Below are positions 46,501-59,881 of a DNA stretch of 64,000 nucleotides, piece by piece. Location: NCBI GenBank assembly GCA_023678885.1, contig CM042953.1, positions 3,174,563 through 3,238,562 of the forward strand. Reading direction: 5' to 3'. Both the position numbers and the translations under genes were made by a program. Origin of the DNA: Pogostemon cablin (lineage: Eukaryota > Streptophyta > Magnoliopsida > Lamiales > Lamiaceae). The notes below the pieces were generated by a model, which had not been told where the DNA came from, did not search any database, and worked only from the letters and a program-made list of their open reading frames with translations. Position 1 is the stretch's first letter; every line of letters begins with the position of its first letter.

Positions 46501-49500
46501 ACACTTCAAGTAGTTCTTGACCTGGCTCATGAAGTAAAATCAACTCTGCAGTGTGAGTTTTTAGTGACTCTACGGTGCAAGCTTCCTAGCATTTTTATGC
46601 TCTGAATACATGTTCTACACCTATATTCTCATGTCTAATAACTACTTTGACCATAAAAATGGTAAGAAAATGCTCACTTCAAGGAGTTCTTGACTTGGCT
46701 CATGGAGTAGAATCAGCTCTGCACTGTGTGTTTTTAGTGACTTTATGGCGCAAGCTTCGCAGCAGTTATACGCTCTGAAATCATGTTCTCCAACTTTATA
46801 CTCATGTATAATAACTAATTTCACCATAAAAATGGTAAGAAAATGCTCACTTCAAGGAGTTCTTGTCATGGCTCATGGAGTAGAATCACCTCTGCATTTT
46901 GACTTTTTATTGACTCTATGGTGCAAGCATTCTAGCATTTTTATACTCTGAAAACTTGTTCTCCAACTATATTCTCAGGTCTAATAACTAATTTGACCAT
47001 AAAAATGGAAAGAAAATGCTCACTTCAAGTAGTTCTTGATCTAGCTCGCGAAGTAAAATCAGCTCTGCACTGTGAGTTTTTATTGACTCTATGGTGCAAG
47101 CTTCCTAGCATTTTATACTCTGAAATCACGTTTTCCAACTATATTCTCATTTCTAATAACAAATTTCACCATTAAAATGGAAAGAAAATACTCACTTCAA
47201 GTAGTTCTTGACCTGGCTCACGGAGTAGAATCAGCTCTGCACTGTGTGTTTTTAGTGACTCTATGGCGCAAGCTTCGTAGCAGTTATATACTCTTAAAAT
47301 ATTTTCTCCAACTTTATACTCATCCATAATAACCAATTTGACCATAAAAATAATAAGAAAATGATCACTTCAAGGAGTTCTTGTCTTGGCTAACGGAGTA
47401 GAATCAGCTCTGCACTTTGACTTTTTAGTGACTCTATGACGCAAGCTTCCTAGCATATTTGTACTCTGAAAACTTATTCTCAAACTATATTCTCAGGTCT
47501 AATAACTAATTTGACCATAAAAATGGCAAGAAAATGCACACTTCAAGTAGTTCTTGACCTAGCTCACGAAGAAAAATCAACTCTGCATAGTGAGTTTTTA
47601 GTGACTCTACGGTGCAAGCTTTCTAGCATTTTTATGCTCTGAATACATGTTCTACACCTATATTCTCATGTCTAATAACTACTTTGACCATAAAAATGGC
47701 AAGAAAATGCTCACTTCAAGGAGTTTTTGACCTGGGTCACGGAGTAGAATCAGCTCTGCACTGTGTGTTTTAAGTGACTTTATGGCGCAAGCTTCGTAGC
47801 AGTTATATTCTCTGAAAACATGTTCTCCAACTTTATACTCATATATAATAACTAATTTGGCCATAAAAATGGTAAGAAAATACTCACTTCAATGAGTTCT
47901 TGTCCTGGCTCACGGAGTAGAATCAGCTCTGCACTTTGACTTTTTAGTGACTCTATGGACAAATGTTTCAAGCATTTTTATACTCTGAAAACTTGTTCTC
48001 CAACTATATTCTCAGGTCTAATAACTAATTTGACCATAAAAATGGCAAGAAAATGCACACTTCAAGTAGTTCTTGACCTGGCTCATGAAGTAAAATCAAC
48101 TCTGCAGTGTGAGTTTTTAGTGACTCTACGGTGCAAGCTTCCTAGCATTTTTATGCTCTGAATACATGTTCTACACCTATATTCTCATGTCTAATAACTA
48201 CTTTGACCATAAAAATGGTAAGAAAATGCTCACTTCAAGGAGTTCTTGACTTGGCTCATGGAGTAGAATCAGCTCTGCACTGTGTGTTTTTAGTGACTTT
48301 ATGGCGCAAGCTTCGCAGCAGTTATACGCTCTGAAATCATGTTCTCCAACTTTATACTCATGTATAATAACTAATTTCACCATAAAAATGGTAAGAAAAT
48401 GCTCACTTCAAGGAGTTCTTGTCATGGCTCATGGAGTAGAATCACCTCTGCATTTTGACTTTTTATTGACTCTATGGTGCAAGCATTCTAGCATTTTTAT
48501 ACTCTGAAAACTTGTTCTCCAACTATATTCTCAGGTCTAATAACTAATTTGACCATAAAAATGGAAAGAAAATGCTCACTTCAAGTAGTTCTTGATCTAG
48601 CTCGCGAAGTAAAATCAGCTCTGCACTGTGAGTTTTTATTGACTCTATGGTGCAAGCTTCCTAGCATTTTATACTCTGAAATCACGTTTTCCAACTATAT
48701 TCTCATTTCTAATAACAAATTTCACCATTAAAATGGAAAGAAAATACTCACTTCAAGTAGTTCTTGACCTGGCTCACGGAGTAGAATCAGCTCTGCACTG
48801 TGTGTTTTTAGTGACTCTATGGCGCAAGCTTCGTAGCAGTTATATACTCTTAAAATATTTTCTCCAACTTTATACTCATCCATAATAACCAATTTGACCA
48901 TAAAAATAATAAGAAAATGATCACTTCAAGGAGTTCTTGTCTTGGCTAACGGAGTAGAATCAGCTCTGCACTTTGACTTTTTAGTGACTCTATGACGCAA
49001 GCTTCCTAGCATATTTGTACTCTGAAAACTTATTCTCAAACTATATTCTCAGGTCTAATAACTAATTTGACCATAAAAATGGCAAGAAAATGCACACTTC
49101 AAGTAGTTCTTGACCTAGCTCACGAAGAAAAATCAACTCTGCATAGTGAGTTTTTAGTGACTCTACGGTGCAAGCTTTCTAGCATTTTTATGCTCTGAAT
49201 ACATGTTCTACACCTATATTCTCATGTCTAATAACTTCTTTGACCATAAAAATGGCAAGAAAATGCTCACTTCAAGGAGTTTTTGACCTGGGTCACGGAG
49301 TAGAATCAGCTCTGCACTGTGTGTTTTAAGTGACTTTATGGCGCAAGCTTCGTAGCAGTTATATTCTCTGAAAACATGTTCTCCAACTTTATACTCATAT
49401 ATAACAACTAATTTGGTCATAAAAATGGTAAGAAAATACTCACTTCAATGAGTTCTTGTCCTGGCTCACGGAGTAGAATCAGCTCTGCACTTTGACTTTT

Positions 49501-52500
49501 TAGTGACTCTATGGACAAAGGTTTCAAGCATTTTTATACTCTGAAAACTTGTTCTCCAACAATATTCTCAGGTCTAATGACTAATTTGACCATAAAAATG
49601 GCAAGAAAATGCACACTTCAAGTAGTTCTTGACCTGGCTCACGAAGTAAAATCAACTCTGCAGTGTGAGTTTTTAGTGACTCTACGGTGCAAGCTTCCTA
49701 GCATTTTTATGCTCTGAATACATGTTCTGCACCCATATTCTCATGTCTAATAACTACTTTGACCATAAAAATGGTAAGAAAATGCTCACTTCAAGGAGTT
49801 CTTGACTTGGCTCATGGAGTAGAATCAACTCTGCACTGTGTGTTTTTAGTGACTTTATGGCGCAAGCTTCGCAGCAGTTATACGCTCTGAAATCATGTTC
49901 TCCAACTTTATACTCATGTATAATAACTAATTTCACCATAAAAATGGTAAGAAAATGCTCACTTCAAGGAGTTCTTGTCCTGGCTCATGGAGTAGAATCG
50001 GCTCTGCATTTTGACTTTTTATTGACTCTATGGTGCAAGCTTTCTAGCATTTTTATACTCTGAAAACTTGTTCTCCAACTATATTCTCAGGTCTAATAAC
50101 TAATTTGACCATAAAAATGGAAAGAAAATGCTCACTTCAAGTAGTTCTTGATCTAGCTCACGAAGTAAAATCAGCTTTGCACTGTGAGTTTTTATTGACT
50201 CTATGGTGCAAGCTTCCTAGCATTTTATACTCTGAAATCACGTTTTCCAACTATATTCTCATTTCTAATAACAAATTTCACCATTAAAATGGAAATAAAA
50301 TACTCACTTCAAGTAGTTCTTGACCTGGCTCACGGAGTAGAATCAGCTCTGCACTGTGTGTTTTTAGTGACTCTATGGCGCAAGCTTCGTAGCAGTTATA
50401 TACTCTTAAAACATTTTCTCCAACTTTATACTCATCCATAATAACTAATTTGACCATAAAAATAATAAGAAAATGATCACTTCAAGGAGTTCTTGTCTTG
50501 GCTAACGGAGTAGAATCAGCTCTGCACTTTGACTTTTTAGTGACTCTATGACGCAAGCTTCCTAGCATATTTGTACTCTGAAAACTTATTCTCAAACTAT
50601 ATTCTCAGGTCTAATAACTAATTTGACCATAAAAATGGCAAGAAAATGCACACTTCAAGTAGTTCTTGACCTAGCTCACGAAGAAAAATCAACTCTGCAT
50701 AGTGAGTTTTTAGTGACTCTACGGTGCAAGCTTTCTAGCATTTTTATGCTCTGAATACATGTTCTACACCTATATTCTCATGTCTAATAACTACTTAGAC
50801 CATAAAAATGGCAAGAAAATGCTCACTTCAAGGAGATTTTGACCTGGGTCACGGAGTAGAATCAGCTCTGCACTGTGTGTTTTAAGTGACTTTATGGCGC
50901 AAGCTTCGTAGCAGTTATATTCTCTAAAAACATGTTCTCCAACTTTATACTCATATATAACAACTAATTTGGCCATAAAAATGGTAAGAAAATACTCACT
51001 TCAATGAGTTCTTGTCCTGGCTCACGGAGTAGAATCAGCTCTGCACTTTGACTTTTTAGTGACTCTATGGACAAAGGTTTCAAGCATTTTTATACTCTGA
51101 AAACTTGTTCTCCAACTATATTCTCAGGTCTAATAACTAATTTGACCATAAAAATGGCAAGAAAATGCACACTTCAAGTAGTTCTTGACCTGGCTCACGA
51201 AGTAAAATCAACTCTGCAGTGTGAGTTTTTAGTGACTCTACGGTGAAAGCTTCCTAGCATTTTTATGCTCTGAATACATGTTCTACACCTATATTCTCAT
51301 GTCTAATAACTACTTTGACCATAAAAATGGTAAGAAAATGCTCACTTCAAGGAGTTCTTGACTTGGCTCATGGAGTAGAATCAGCTCTGCACTGTGTGTT
51401 TTTAGTGACTTTATGGCGCAAGCTTCGCAGCAGTTATACGCTCTGAAATCATGTTCTCCAACTTTATACTCATGTATAATAACTAATTTCACCATAAAAA
51501 TGGTAAGAAAATGCTCACTTCAAGGAGTTCTTGTCCTGGCTCATGGAGTAGAATCAGCTCTGCATTTTGACTTTTTATTGACTCTATGGTGCAAGCTTTC
51601 TAGCATTTTTATACTCTGAAAACTTGTTCTCCAACTATTTTCTCAGGTCTAATAACTAATTTGACCATAAAAATGGAAAGAAAATGCTCACTTCAAGTAG
51701 TTCTTGATCTAGCTCGCGAAGTAAAATCAGCTCTGCACTGTGAGTTTTTATTGACTCTATGGTGCAAGCTTCCTAGCATTTTATACTCTGAAATCACGTT
51801 TTCCAACTATATTCTCATTTCTAATAACAAATTTCACCATTAAAATGGAAAGAAAATACTCACTTCAAGTAGTTCTTGACCTGGCTCACGGAGTAGAATC
51901 AGCTCTGCACTGTGTGTTTTTAGTGACTCTATGGCGCAAGCTTCGTAGCAGTTATATACTCTTAAAATATTTTCTCCAACTTTATACTCATCCATAATAA
52001 CCAATTTGACCATAAAAATAATAAGAAAATGATCACTTCAAGGAGTTCTTGTCTTGGCTAACGGAGTAGAATCAGCTCTGCACTTTGACTTTTTAGTGAC
52101 TCTATGACGCAAGCTTCCTAGCATATTTGTACTCTGAAAACTTATTCTCAAACTATATTCTCAGGTCTAATAACTAATTTGACCATAAAAATGGCAAGAA
52201 AATGCACACTTCAAGTAGTTCTTGACCTAGCTCACGAAGAAAAATCAACTCTGCATAGTGAGTTTTTAGTGACTCTACGGTGCAAGCTTTCTAGCATTTT
52301 TATGCTCTGAATACATGTTCTACACCTATATTCTCATGTCTAATAACTACTTTGACCATAAAAATGGCAAGAAAATGCTCACTTCAAGGAGTTTTTGACC
52401 TGGGTCACGGAGTAGAATCAGCTCTGCACTGTGTGTTTTAAGTGACTTTATGGCGCAAGCTTCGTAGCAGTTATATTCTCTGAAAACATGTTCTCCAACT

Positions 52501-55458
52501 TTATACTCATATATAATAACTAATTTGGCCATAAAAATGGTAAGAAAATACTCACTTCAATGAGTTCTTGTCCTGGCTCACGGAGTAGAATCAGCTCTGC
52601 ACTTTGACTTTTTAGTGACTCTATGGACAAATGTTTCAAGCATTTTTATAGTCTGAAAACTTGTTCTCCAACTATATTCTCAGGTCTAATAACTAATTTG
52701 ACCATAAAAATGGCAAGAAAATGCACACTTCAAGTAGTTCTTGACCTGGCTCATGAAGTAAAATCAACTCTGCAGTGTGAGTTTTTAGTGACTCTACGGT
52801 GCAAGCTTCCTAGCATTTTTATGCTCTGAATACATGTTCTACACCTATATTCTCATGTCTAATAACTACTTTGACCATAAAAATGGTAAGAAAATGCTCA
52901 CTTCAAGGAGTTCTTGACTTGGCTCATGGAGTAGAATCAGCTCTGCACTGTGTGTTTTTAGTGACTTTATGGCGCAAGCTTCGCAGCAGTTATACGCTCT
53001 GAAATCATGTTCTCCAACTTTATACTCATGTATAATAACTAATTTCACCATAAAAATGGTAAGAAAATGCTCACTTCAAGGAGTTCTTGTCATGGCTCAT
53101 GGAGTAGAATCACCTCTGCATTTTGACTTTTTATTGACTCTATGGTGCAAGCTTTCTAGCATTTTTATACTCTGAAAACTTGTTCTCCAACTATATTCTC
53201 AGGTCTAATAACTAATTTGACCATAAAAATGGAAAGAAAATGCTCACTTCAAGTAGTTCTTGATCTAGCTCGCGAAGTAAAATCAGCTCTGCACTGTGAG
53301 TTTTTATTGACTCTATGGTGCAAGCTTCCTAGCATTTTATACTCTGAAATCACGTTTTCCAACTATATTCTCATTTCTAATAACAAATTTCACCATTAAA
53401 ATGGAAAGAAAATACTCACTTCAAGTAGTTCTTGACCTGGCTCACGGAGTAGAATCAGCTCTGCACTGTGTGTTTTTAGTGACTCTATGGCGCAAGCTTC
53501 GTAGCAGTTATATACTCTTAAAATATTTTCTCCAACTTTATACTCATCCATAATAACCAATTTGACCATAAAAATAATAAGAAAATGATCACTTCAAGGA
53601 GTTCTTGTCTTGGCTAACGGAGTAGAATCAGCTCTGCACTTTGACTTTTTAGTGACTCTATGACGCAAGCTTCCTAGCATATTTGTACTCTGAAAACTTA
53701 TTCTCAAACTATATTCTCAGGTCTAATAACTAATTTGACCATAAAAATGGCAAGAAAATGCACACTTCAAGTAGTTCTTGACCTAGCTCACGAAGAAAAA
53801 TCAACTCTGCATAGTGAGTTTTTAGTGACTCTACGGTGCAAGCTTTCTAGCATTTTTATGCTCTGAATACATGTTCTACACCTATATTCTCATGTCTAAT
53901 AACTACTTTGACCATAAAAATGGCAAGAAAATGCTCACTTCAAGGAGTTTTTGACCTGGGTCACGGAGTAGAATCAGCTCTGCACTGTGTGTTTTAAGTG
54001 ACTTTATGGCGCAAGCTTCGTAGCAGTTATATTCTCTGAAAACATGTTCTCCAACTTTATACTCATATATAATAACTAATTTGGCCATAAAAATGGTAAG
54101 AAAATACTCACTTCAATGAGTTCTTGTCCTGGCTCACGGAGTAGAATCAGCTCTGCACTTTGACTTTTTAGTGACTCTATGGACAAATGTTTCAAGCATT
54201 TTTATAGTCTGAAAACTTGTTCTCCAACTATATTCTCAGGTCTAATAACTAATTTGACCATAAAAATGGCAAGAAAATGCACACTTCAAGTAGTTCTTGA
54301 CCTGGCTCATGAAGTAAAATCAACTCTGCAGTGTGAGTTTTTAGTGACTCTACGGTGCAAGCTTCCTAGCATTTTTATGCTCTGAATACATGTTCTACAC
54401 CTATATTCTCATGTCTAATAACTACTTTGACCATAAAAATGGTAAGAAAATGCTCACTTCAAGGAGTTCTTGACTTGGCTCATGGAGTAGAATCAGCTCT
54501 GCACTGTGTGTTTTTAGTGACTTTATGGCGCAAGCTTCGCAGCAGTTATACGCTCTGAAATCATGTTCTCCAACTTTATACTCATGTATAATAACTAATT
54601 TCACCATAAAAATGGTAAGAAAATGCTCACTTCAAGGAGTTCTTGTCATGGCTCATGGAGTAGAATCACCTCTGCATTTTGACTTTTTATTGACTCTATG
54701 GTGCAAGCTTTCTAGCATTTTTATACTCTGAAAACTTGTTCTCCAACTATATTCTCAGGTCTAATAACTAATTTGACCATAAAAATGGAAAGAAAATGCT
54801 CACTTCAAGTAGTTCTTGATCTAGCTCGCGAAGTAAAATCAGCTCTGCACTGTGAGTTTTTATTGACTCTATGGTGCAAGCTTCCTAGCATTTTATACTC
54901 TGAAATCACGTTTTCCAACTATATTCTCATTTCTAATAACAAATTTCACCATTAAAATGGAAAGAAAATACTCACTTCAAGTAGTTCTTGACCTGGCTCA
55001 CGGAGTAGAATCAGCTCTGCACTGTGTGTTTTTAGTGACTCTATGGCGCAAGCTTCGTAGCAGTTATATACTCTTAAAATATTTTCTCCAACTTTATACT
55101 CATCCATAATAACCAATTTGACCATAAAAATAATAAGAAAATGATCACTTCAAGGAGTTCTTGTCTTGGCTAACGGAGTAGAATCAGCTCTGCACTTTGA
55201 CTTTTTAGTGACTCTATGACGCAAGCTTCCTAGCATATTTGTACTCTGAAAACTTATTCTCAAACTATATTCTCAGGTCTAATAACTAATTTGACCATAA
55301 AAATGGCAAGAAAATGCACACTTCAAGTAGTTCTTGACCTAGCTCACGAAGAAAAATCAACTCTGCATAGTGAGTTTTTAGTGACTCTACGGTGCAAGCT
55401 TTCTAGCATTTTTATGCTCTGAATACATGTTCTACACCTATATTCTCATGTCTAATAA
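43011..55458 (-). repeat. 6,224-bp block of four 9-mers (A-B-C-D), present twice
   Basis: Units A 43011, B 44567, C 46123 and D 47679 repeat as A' 49235, B' 50791, C' 52347 and D' 53903. Unit-specific marks recur at about 6,224 bases. A carries CTAATGACTAATTTG (43352, 49576). B carries CTACTTAGACCAT (44570, 50794), GGAGATTTTGACC (44608, 50832) and CGGTGAAAGCTTCC (45018, 51242). C and D carry TGGACAAATG and GTCATGGCTCATGG (46866, 48422, 53091, 54647). C' and D' also share a private TTATAGTCTG, so C-D pairs were duplicated or homogenised again after the block copy. Confidence 0.88.
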
Positions 55459-57150
55459 CTACTTTGACCATAAAAATGGCAAGAAAATGCTCACTTCAAG
55501 GAGTTTTTGACCTGGGTCACGGAGTAGAATCAGCTCTGCACTGTGTGTTTTAAGTGACTTTATGGCGCAAGCTTCGTAGCAGTTATATTCTCTGAAAACA
55601 TGTTCTCCAACTTTATACTCATATATAATAACTAATTTGGCCATAAAAATGGTAAGAAAATACTCACTTCAATGAGTTCTTGTCCTGGCTCACGGAGTAG
55701 AATCAGCTCTGCACTTTGACTTTTTAGTGACTCTATGGACAAATGTTTCAAGCATTTTTATAGTCTGAAAACTTGTTCTCCAACTATATTCTCAGGTCTA
55801 ATAACTAATTTGACCATAAAAATGGCAATAAAATGCACACTTCAAGTAGTTCTTGACCTGGCTCATGAAGTAAAATCAACTCTGCAGTGTGAGTTTTTAG
55901 TGACTCTACGGTGCAAGCTTCCTAGCATTTTTATGCTCTGAATACATGTTCTACACCTATATTCTCATGTCTAATAACTACTTTGACCATAAAAATGGTA
56001 AGAAAATGCTCACTTCAAGGAGTTCTTGACTTAGCTCATGGAGTAGAATCAGCTCTGCACTGTGTGTTTTTAGTGACTTTATGGCGCAAGCTTCGCAGCA
56101 GTTATATGCTCTGAAATCATGTTCTCCAACTTTATACTCATGTATAATAACTAATTTCACCATAAAAATGGTAAGAAAATGCTCACTTCAAGGAGTTCTT
56201 GTCCTGGCTCATGGAGTAGAATCAGCTCTGCATTTTGACATTTTATTGACTCTATGGTGCAAGCTTTCTAGCATTTTTATACTCTGAAAACTTCTTCTAC
56301 AACTATATTCTCAGGTCTAATAACTAATTTGACCATAAAAATGGAAAAAAAAATGCTCACTTCAAGTAGTTCTTGATCTAGCTCGCGAAGTAAAATAAGC
56401 TCTGCACTGTGAGTTTTTATTGACTCTATGGTGCAAGCTTCCTAGCATTTTATACTCTGAAATCACGTTTTCCAACTATATTCTCATTTCTAATAACAAA
56501 TTTCACCATTAAAATGGAAAGAAAATACTCACTTCAAGTAGTTCTTGACCTTGCTCACGGAGTAGAATCAGCTCTGCACTGTGTATTTTTAGTGACTCTA
56601 TGGCGCAAGCTTCGTAGCAGTTATATACTGTTAAAACATTTTCTCCAACTTTATACTCATCCATAATAACTAATTTGACCATAAAAATAATAAGCAAATG
56701 ATCACTTCAAGGAGTTCTTGTCTTGGCTAACGGAGTAGAATCAGCTCTGCACTTTGACTTTTTAGTGACTCTATGATGCAAGCTTCCTAGCATATTTGTA
56801 CTCTGAAAACTAATTCTCCAACTATATTCTCAGGTCTAATAACTAATTTGACCATAAAAATGGCAAGAAAATGCACACTTCAAGTAGTTCTTGACCTAGC
56901 TCACGAAGAAAAATCAACTCTGCACAGTGAGTTTTTAGTGACTCTACGGTGAAAGCTTTCAAGCATTTTTATGCTCTGAATACATGTTCTACACCTATAT
57001 TCTCATGTCTAATAACTACTTTTACCATAAAAATGACAAGAAAATGCTCACTTCAAGGAGTTTTTGACCTAGCTCACGGAGTAGAATCAGCTCTGCACTG
57101 TGTGTTTTAAGTGACTATATGGCGCAAGCTTCGTAGCAGTTATATTCCCT
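43011..57150 (-). repeat. 9-monomer HOR of 1,556 bp, about nine copies
   Basis: One fixed landmark (a TTTGACCATAAAAATGGCAAG monomer) recurs near 43011, 44567, 46123, 47679, 49235, 50791, 52347, 53903 and 55459, and more weakly at 57015, always 1,556 bases apart. Other landmarks keep the same spacing: 43530, 45086, 46642, 48198, 49754, 51310, 52866, 54422 and 55978. Mean monomer length is 172.9. The regularity breaks at about 57,150, where a different monomer order begins. No transposon interrupts this block, and it is the most homogeneous satellite in the window. Confidence 0.95.
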
Positions 57151-58225
57151 GAAAACATGTTCTTCAACTATATTCTCAAGTCTAATAACTAATTTGACCA
57201 TAAAAATGGAAAGAAAATGCTCACTTCAAGTAGTTCTTGACCTGTCTCACGAAGTAAAATCAGCTCTGCACTGTGAGTTTTTAGTGTCTCTTTGGTGCAA
57301 GCTTCCTTGTATTTTATACTCTGAAATCACATTCTCAAACTATATTCTCATTTCTAATAACAAATTTTACAATAAAAATGGGAAGAAATGCTCACTTCAA
57401 GTAGTTCTTGACCTGGATCACGGAGTATAATTAACTTTACACTGTGTGTTTTTAGTGACACTATGGCACAAGCTTCATAGCAGTTATATACTCTTAAAAC
57501 ATTTGATCCAACTTTATACTCATCCATAATAACTAATTTGACCATAAAAATGGTAAGAAAATGATCACTTCAAGGAGTTCTTGTCTTGGCTTACGGAGTA
57601 GAATCAGCTCTGCACATTTGAATTTTTAATGACTCTATGGCCCAAGCTTCCTAGAATATTTGTACTCTGAAAAATTATTCTCCAACTATATTCTCAATTC
57701 TAATAACTAATTTGACCATAAAAATGGCAAGAAAATGCTCACTTCAAGGAGTTCTTGACCTGGCTCACGGAGTAGAATCAGCTCTACACTGTGAGTTTTT
57801 GGTGACTCTATGGCGCAATCTTCGTAGCAGTTATATGCTCTGAAAGCATGTTGTCAAACTTTATACTCATATATAATAACTAATTTGACCATAAAAATGG
57901 TAATTAAATGCTCACTTAAAGTAGTTCTTGTCTTGGCTCATGGGGTAGAATCAGCTCTGCACTTTGACTTTTTAGTGACTCTATGGCGCAAGATTTCTAT
58001 CATTTTTATACTCTGAAAACTTGTTCTCCAATTATATTCTCAGGTCTAATAACTAATTTGACCATAAAAATGGCAAGAAAATGCACACTTCAAGTAGATC
58101 TTGACCTAGCTCACGAAGTAAAATCAACTCTGCACAGTGAGTTTTTAGTGACTCTACGGTGCAAGCTTCCTAGCATTTTTATGCTCTGAATACATGTTCT
58201 ACACCTATATTCTCATGTCTAATAA
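57151..58225 (-). repeat. Satellite of 10-mer type beyond the 9-mer core
   Basis: Monomer order and variants match the 1,728-bp HOR rather than the 9-mer. TTTAGTGTCTCTTTGGTGC (57280) corresponds to about 35,325, and TTGATCCAACTTTATACTC (57502) to about 35,550. TGGCCCAAGCTTCCTAGAAT (57638) corresponds to about 35,683. Divergence from the 10-mer copies is visibly higher than among those copies. Confidence 0.82.
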
Positions 58226-59777
58226 CTACTTTGACCATAAAAATGGCAAGAAAATGCTCACTTCAAGGAGTTCTTGACTTGGCTCACGGAGTAGAATCAG
58301 CTCTGCACTGTGTATTTTTAGTGACTTTATGGCGCAAGCTTCGCAGCAGTTACATGCTCTGAAAACATGTTCTCCAACTTTATACTCATATATAATAACT
58401 AATTTGTCCATAAAAATAGTAATAAAATGCACACTTCAAGGAGTTCTTATCCTGGCTCATGGAGCAGAATCAGCTCTGCATTTTGACTTTTTAGTGACTC
58501 TATGGCGCAGGCTTTCTAGCATTTTTATACTCTGAAAACTTGTTCTCCAACTATATTCTCAGGTCTAATAACTAATTTGACCATAAAAATGGAAAGAAAA
58601 TGCTCACTTCAAGTAGTTCTTGATCTGGCTCACGAAGTAAAATCAGCTCTGCACTGTGAGTTTGTAGTAACTCTATGGTGCAAGCTTCCTAGCATTTTAT
58701 ACTATGAAATCACATTCTCCAACTATATTCTCATTTCTAATAACAAATTTCACCATTAAAATGGAAAGAAAATGCTCACTTCAAGTAGTTCTTGACCTGG
58801 CTCACGGAGTAGAATCATCTCTGCACTGTGTATTTTTAGTGACTCTATCGTGCAAGCTTCGTAGCAGTTATATACTCTGAAAATATTTTCTCCAACTTTT
58901 TATACTCATCCATAATAACTAATTTTACCATAAAAATGATAATAAAATGATCACTTCATGGAGTTCTTGTCTTGGCTTACGGAGTAGAATCAGCTCTGCA
59001 CTTTGACTTTTTAGTGACTCTAAGACGCAATCTTCCTAGCATATTTGTACTCTAAAACTATTTCTCCAACTATATTCTCAGGTCTAATAACTAATTTGAC
59101 CATAAAAATGGGAAGAAAATGCTCACTTCATGGAGTTCTTGACCTGGCTCACGGAGTAGAATCAGCTCTGCATTGTGACTTTTTAGTGACTCTACGGTGC
59201 AAGCTTCCTAGCATTTTATACTCTGAAATCACATTTTCCAACTATATTCTCATGTCTAATAACAAATTTCACCATAAAAATGGTAAGAAAATGCTCACTT
59301 CAAGGATTTCTTTACCTCGCACACGGAGTAGAATCAGCTATGCACCGTGAATTTATTGTGACACTATGGTGCAAGCTTCCTTGCATTTTTATACTCTAAA
59401 AACACATTCTCCAACTATATTCTTATATCTAATAATTTGTTTGACCCTAAAAATGGTAACAAAATGCTCACTTCAAGGAATTCTCAAACCTAGCTCACGG
59501 AGTAGAATCAGCTTTTCTTTGACTTTTGGCTGACTCTATAGCGCAAGCTTCTTACCATTTTTATACTCTGAAAACATGTTCTACAACTATATTTTTATGT
59601 CTAATAACTAATTTGACCTTAAAAATGGCAAGAAAATGCTCAATTCAAGGAGTCTTTGACCATAGTCATGGAGTGGAATCAGCTCTGCACTTTGACTTTC
59701 TAGTGACTCTATGGCGCAAGTTTCCTATCATTTTTATACTCTGAAAATATGTTCTCTAACTATATTCTCATGTCTAA
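58226..59777 (-). repeat. Diverged satellite, right edge of the array
   Basis: About nine reverse-orientation monomers with growing divergence. The first few resemble 9-mer or 15-mer monomers (58226-58760). From about 58,900 on they carry individual changes and small indels, such as TTTTTATACTC near 58898 and TTCTTTACCTCGCACACGG near 59308. The array stops at CTCATGTCTAA, where LINE sequence begins. Confidence 0.9.
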
Positions 59778-59881
59778 GGCACATATGTCTAATATTCGAA
59801 TAAAAAAGATATTTCTCTCTCTAAAAAATTCTCTCTGCCCTCTTTAAAATTTTTTGGGGATTCTTTTCTCCTCCGGCAACA
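59778..59881 (+). other. 5' end and 5' UTR of a second LINE
   Basis: Pyrimidine-rich leader (TTTCTCTCTC, CTCTCTGCCC, TTCTTTTCTCCTCCGG) between the satellite edge and an ATG at 59882. This composition is usual for plant L1 5' UTRs, which also hold the internal promoter. The exact first base is uncertain because ATGTCTAA occurs on both sides of the junction (59770-59777 and 59786-59793). Confidence 0.55.

Noticed and set aside
2015..59744. Dozens of open frames of 60-100 codons, repeated on both strands through the satellite (for example 34883-35074, 40419-40604 and 46399-46605).
   Set aside because: They repeat with the satellite period, occur on both strands over the same DNA, begin and end at monomer variants, and match no protein family. 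They are by-products of the tandem repeat.
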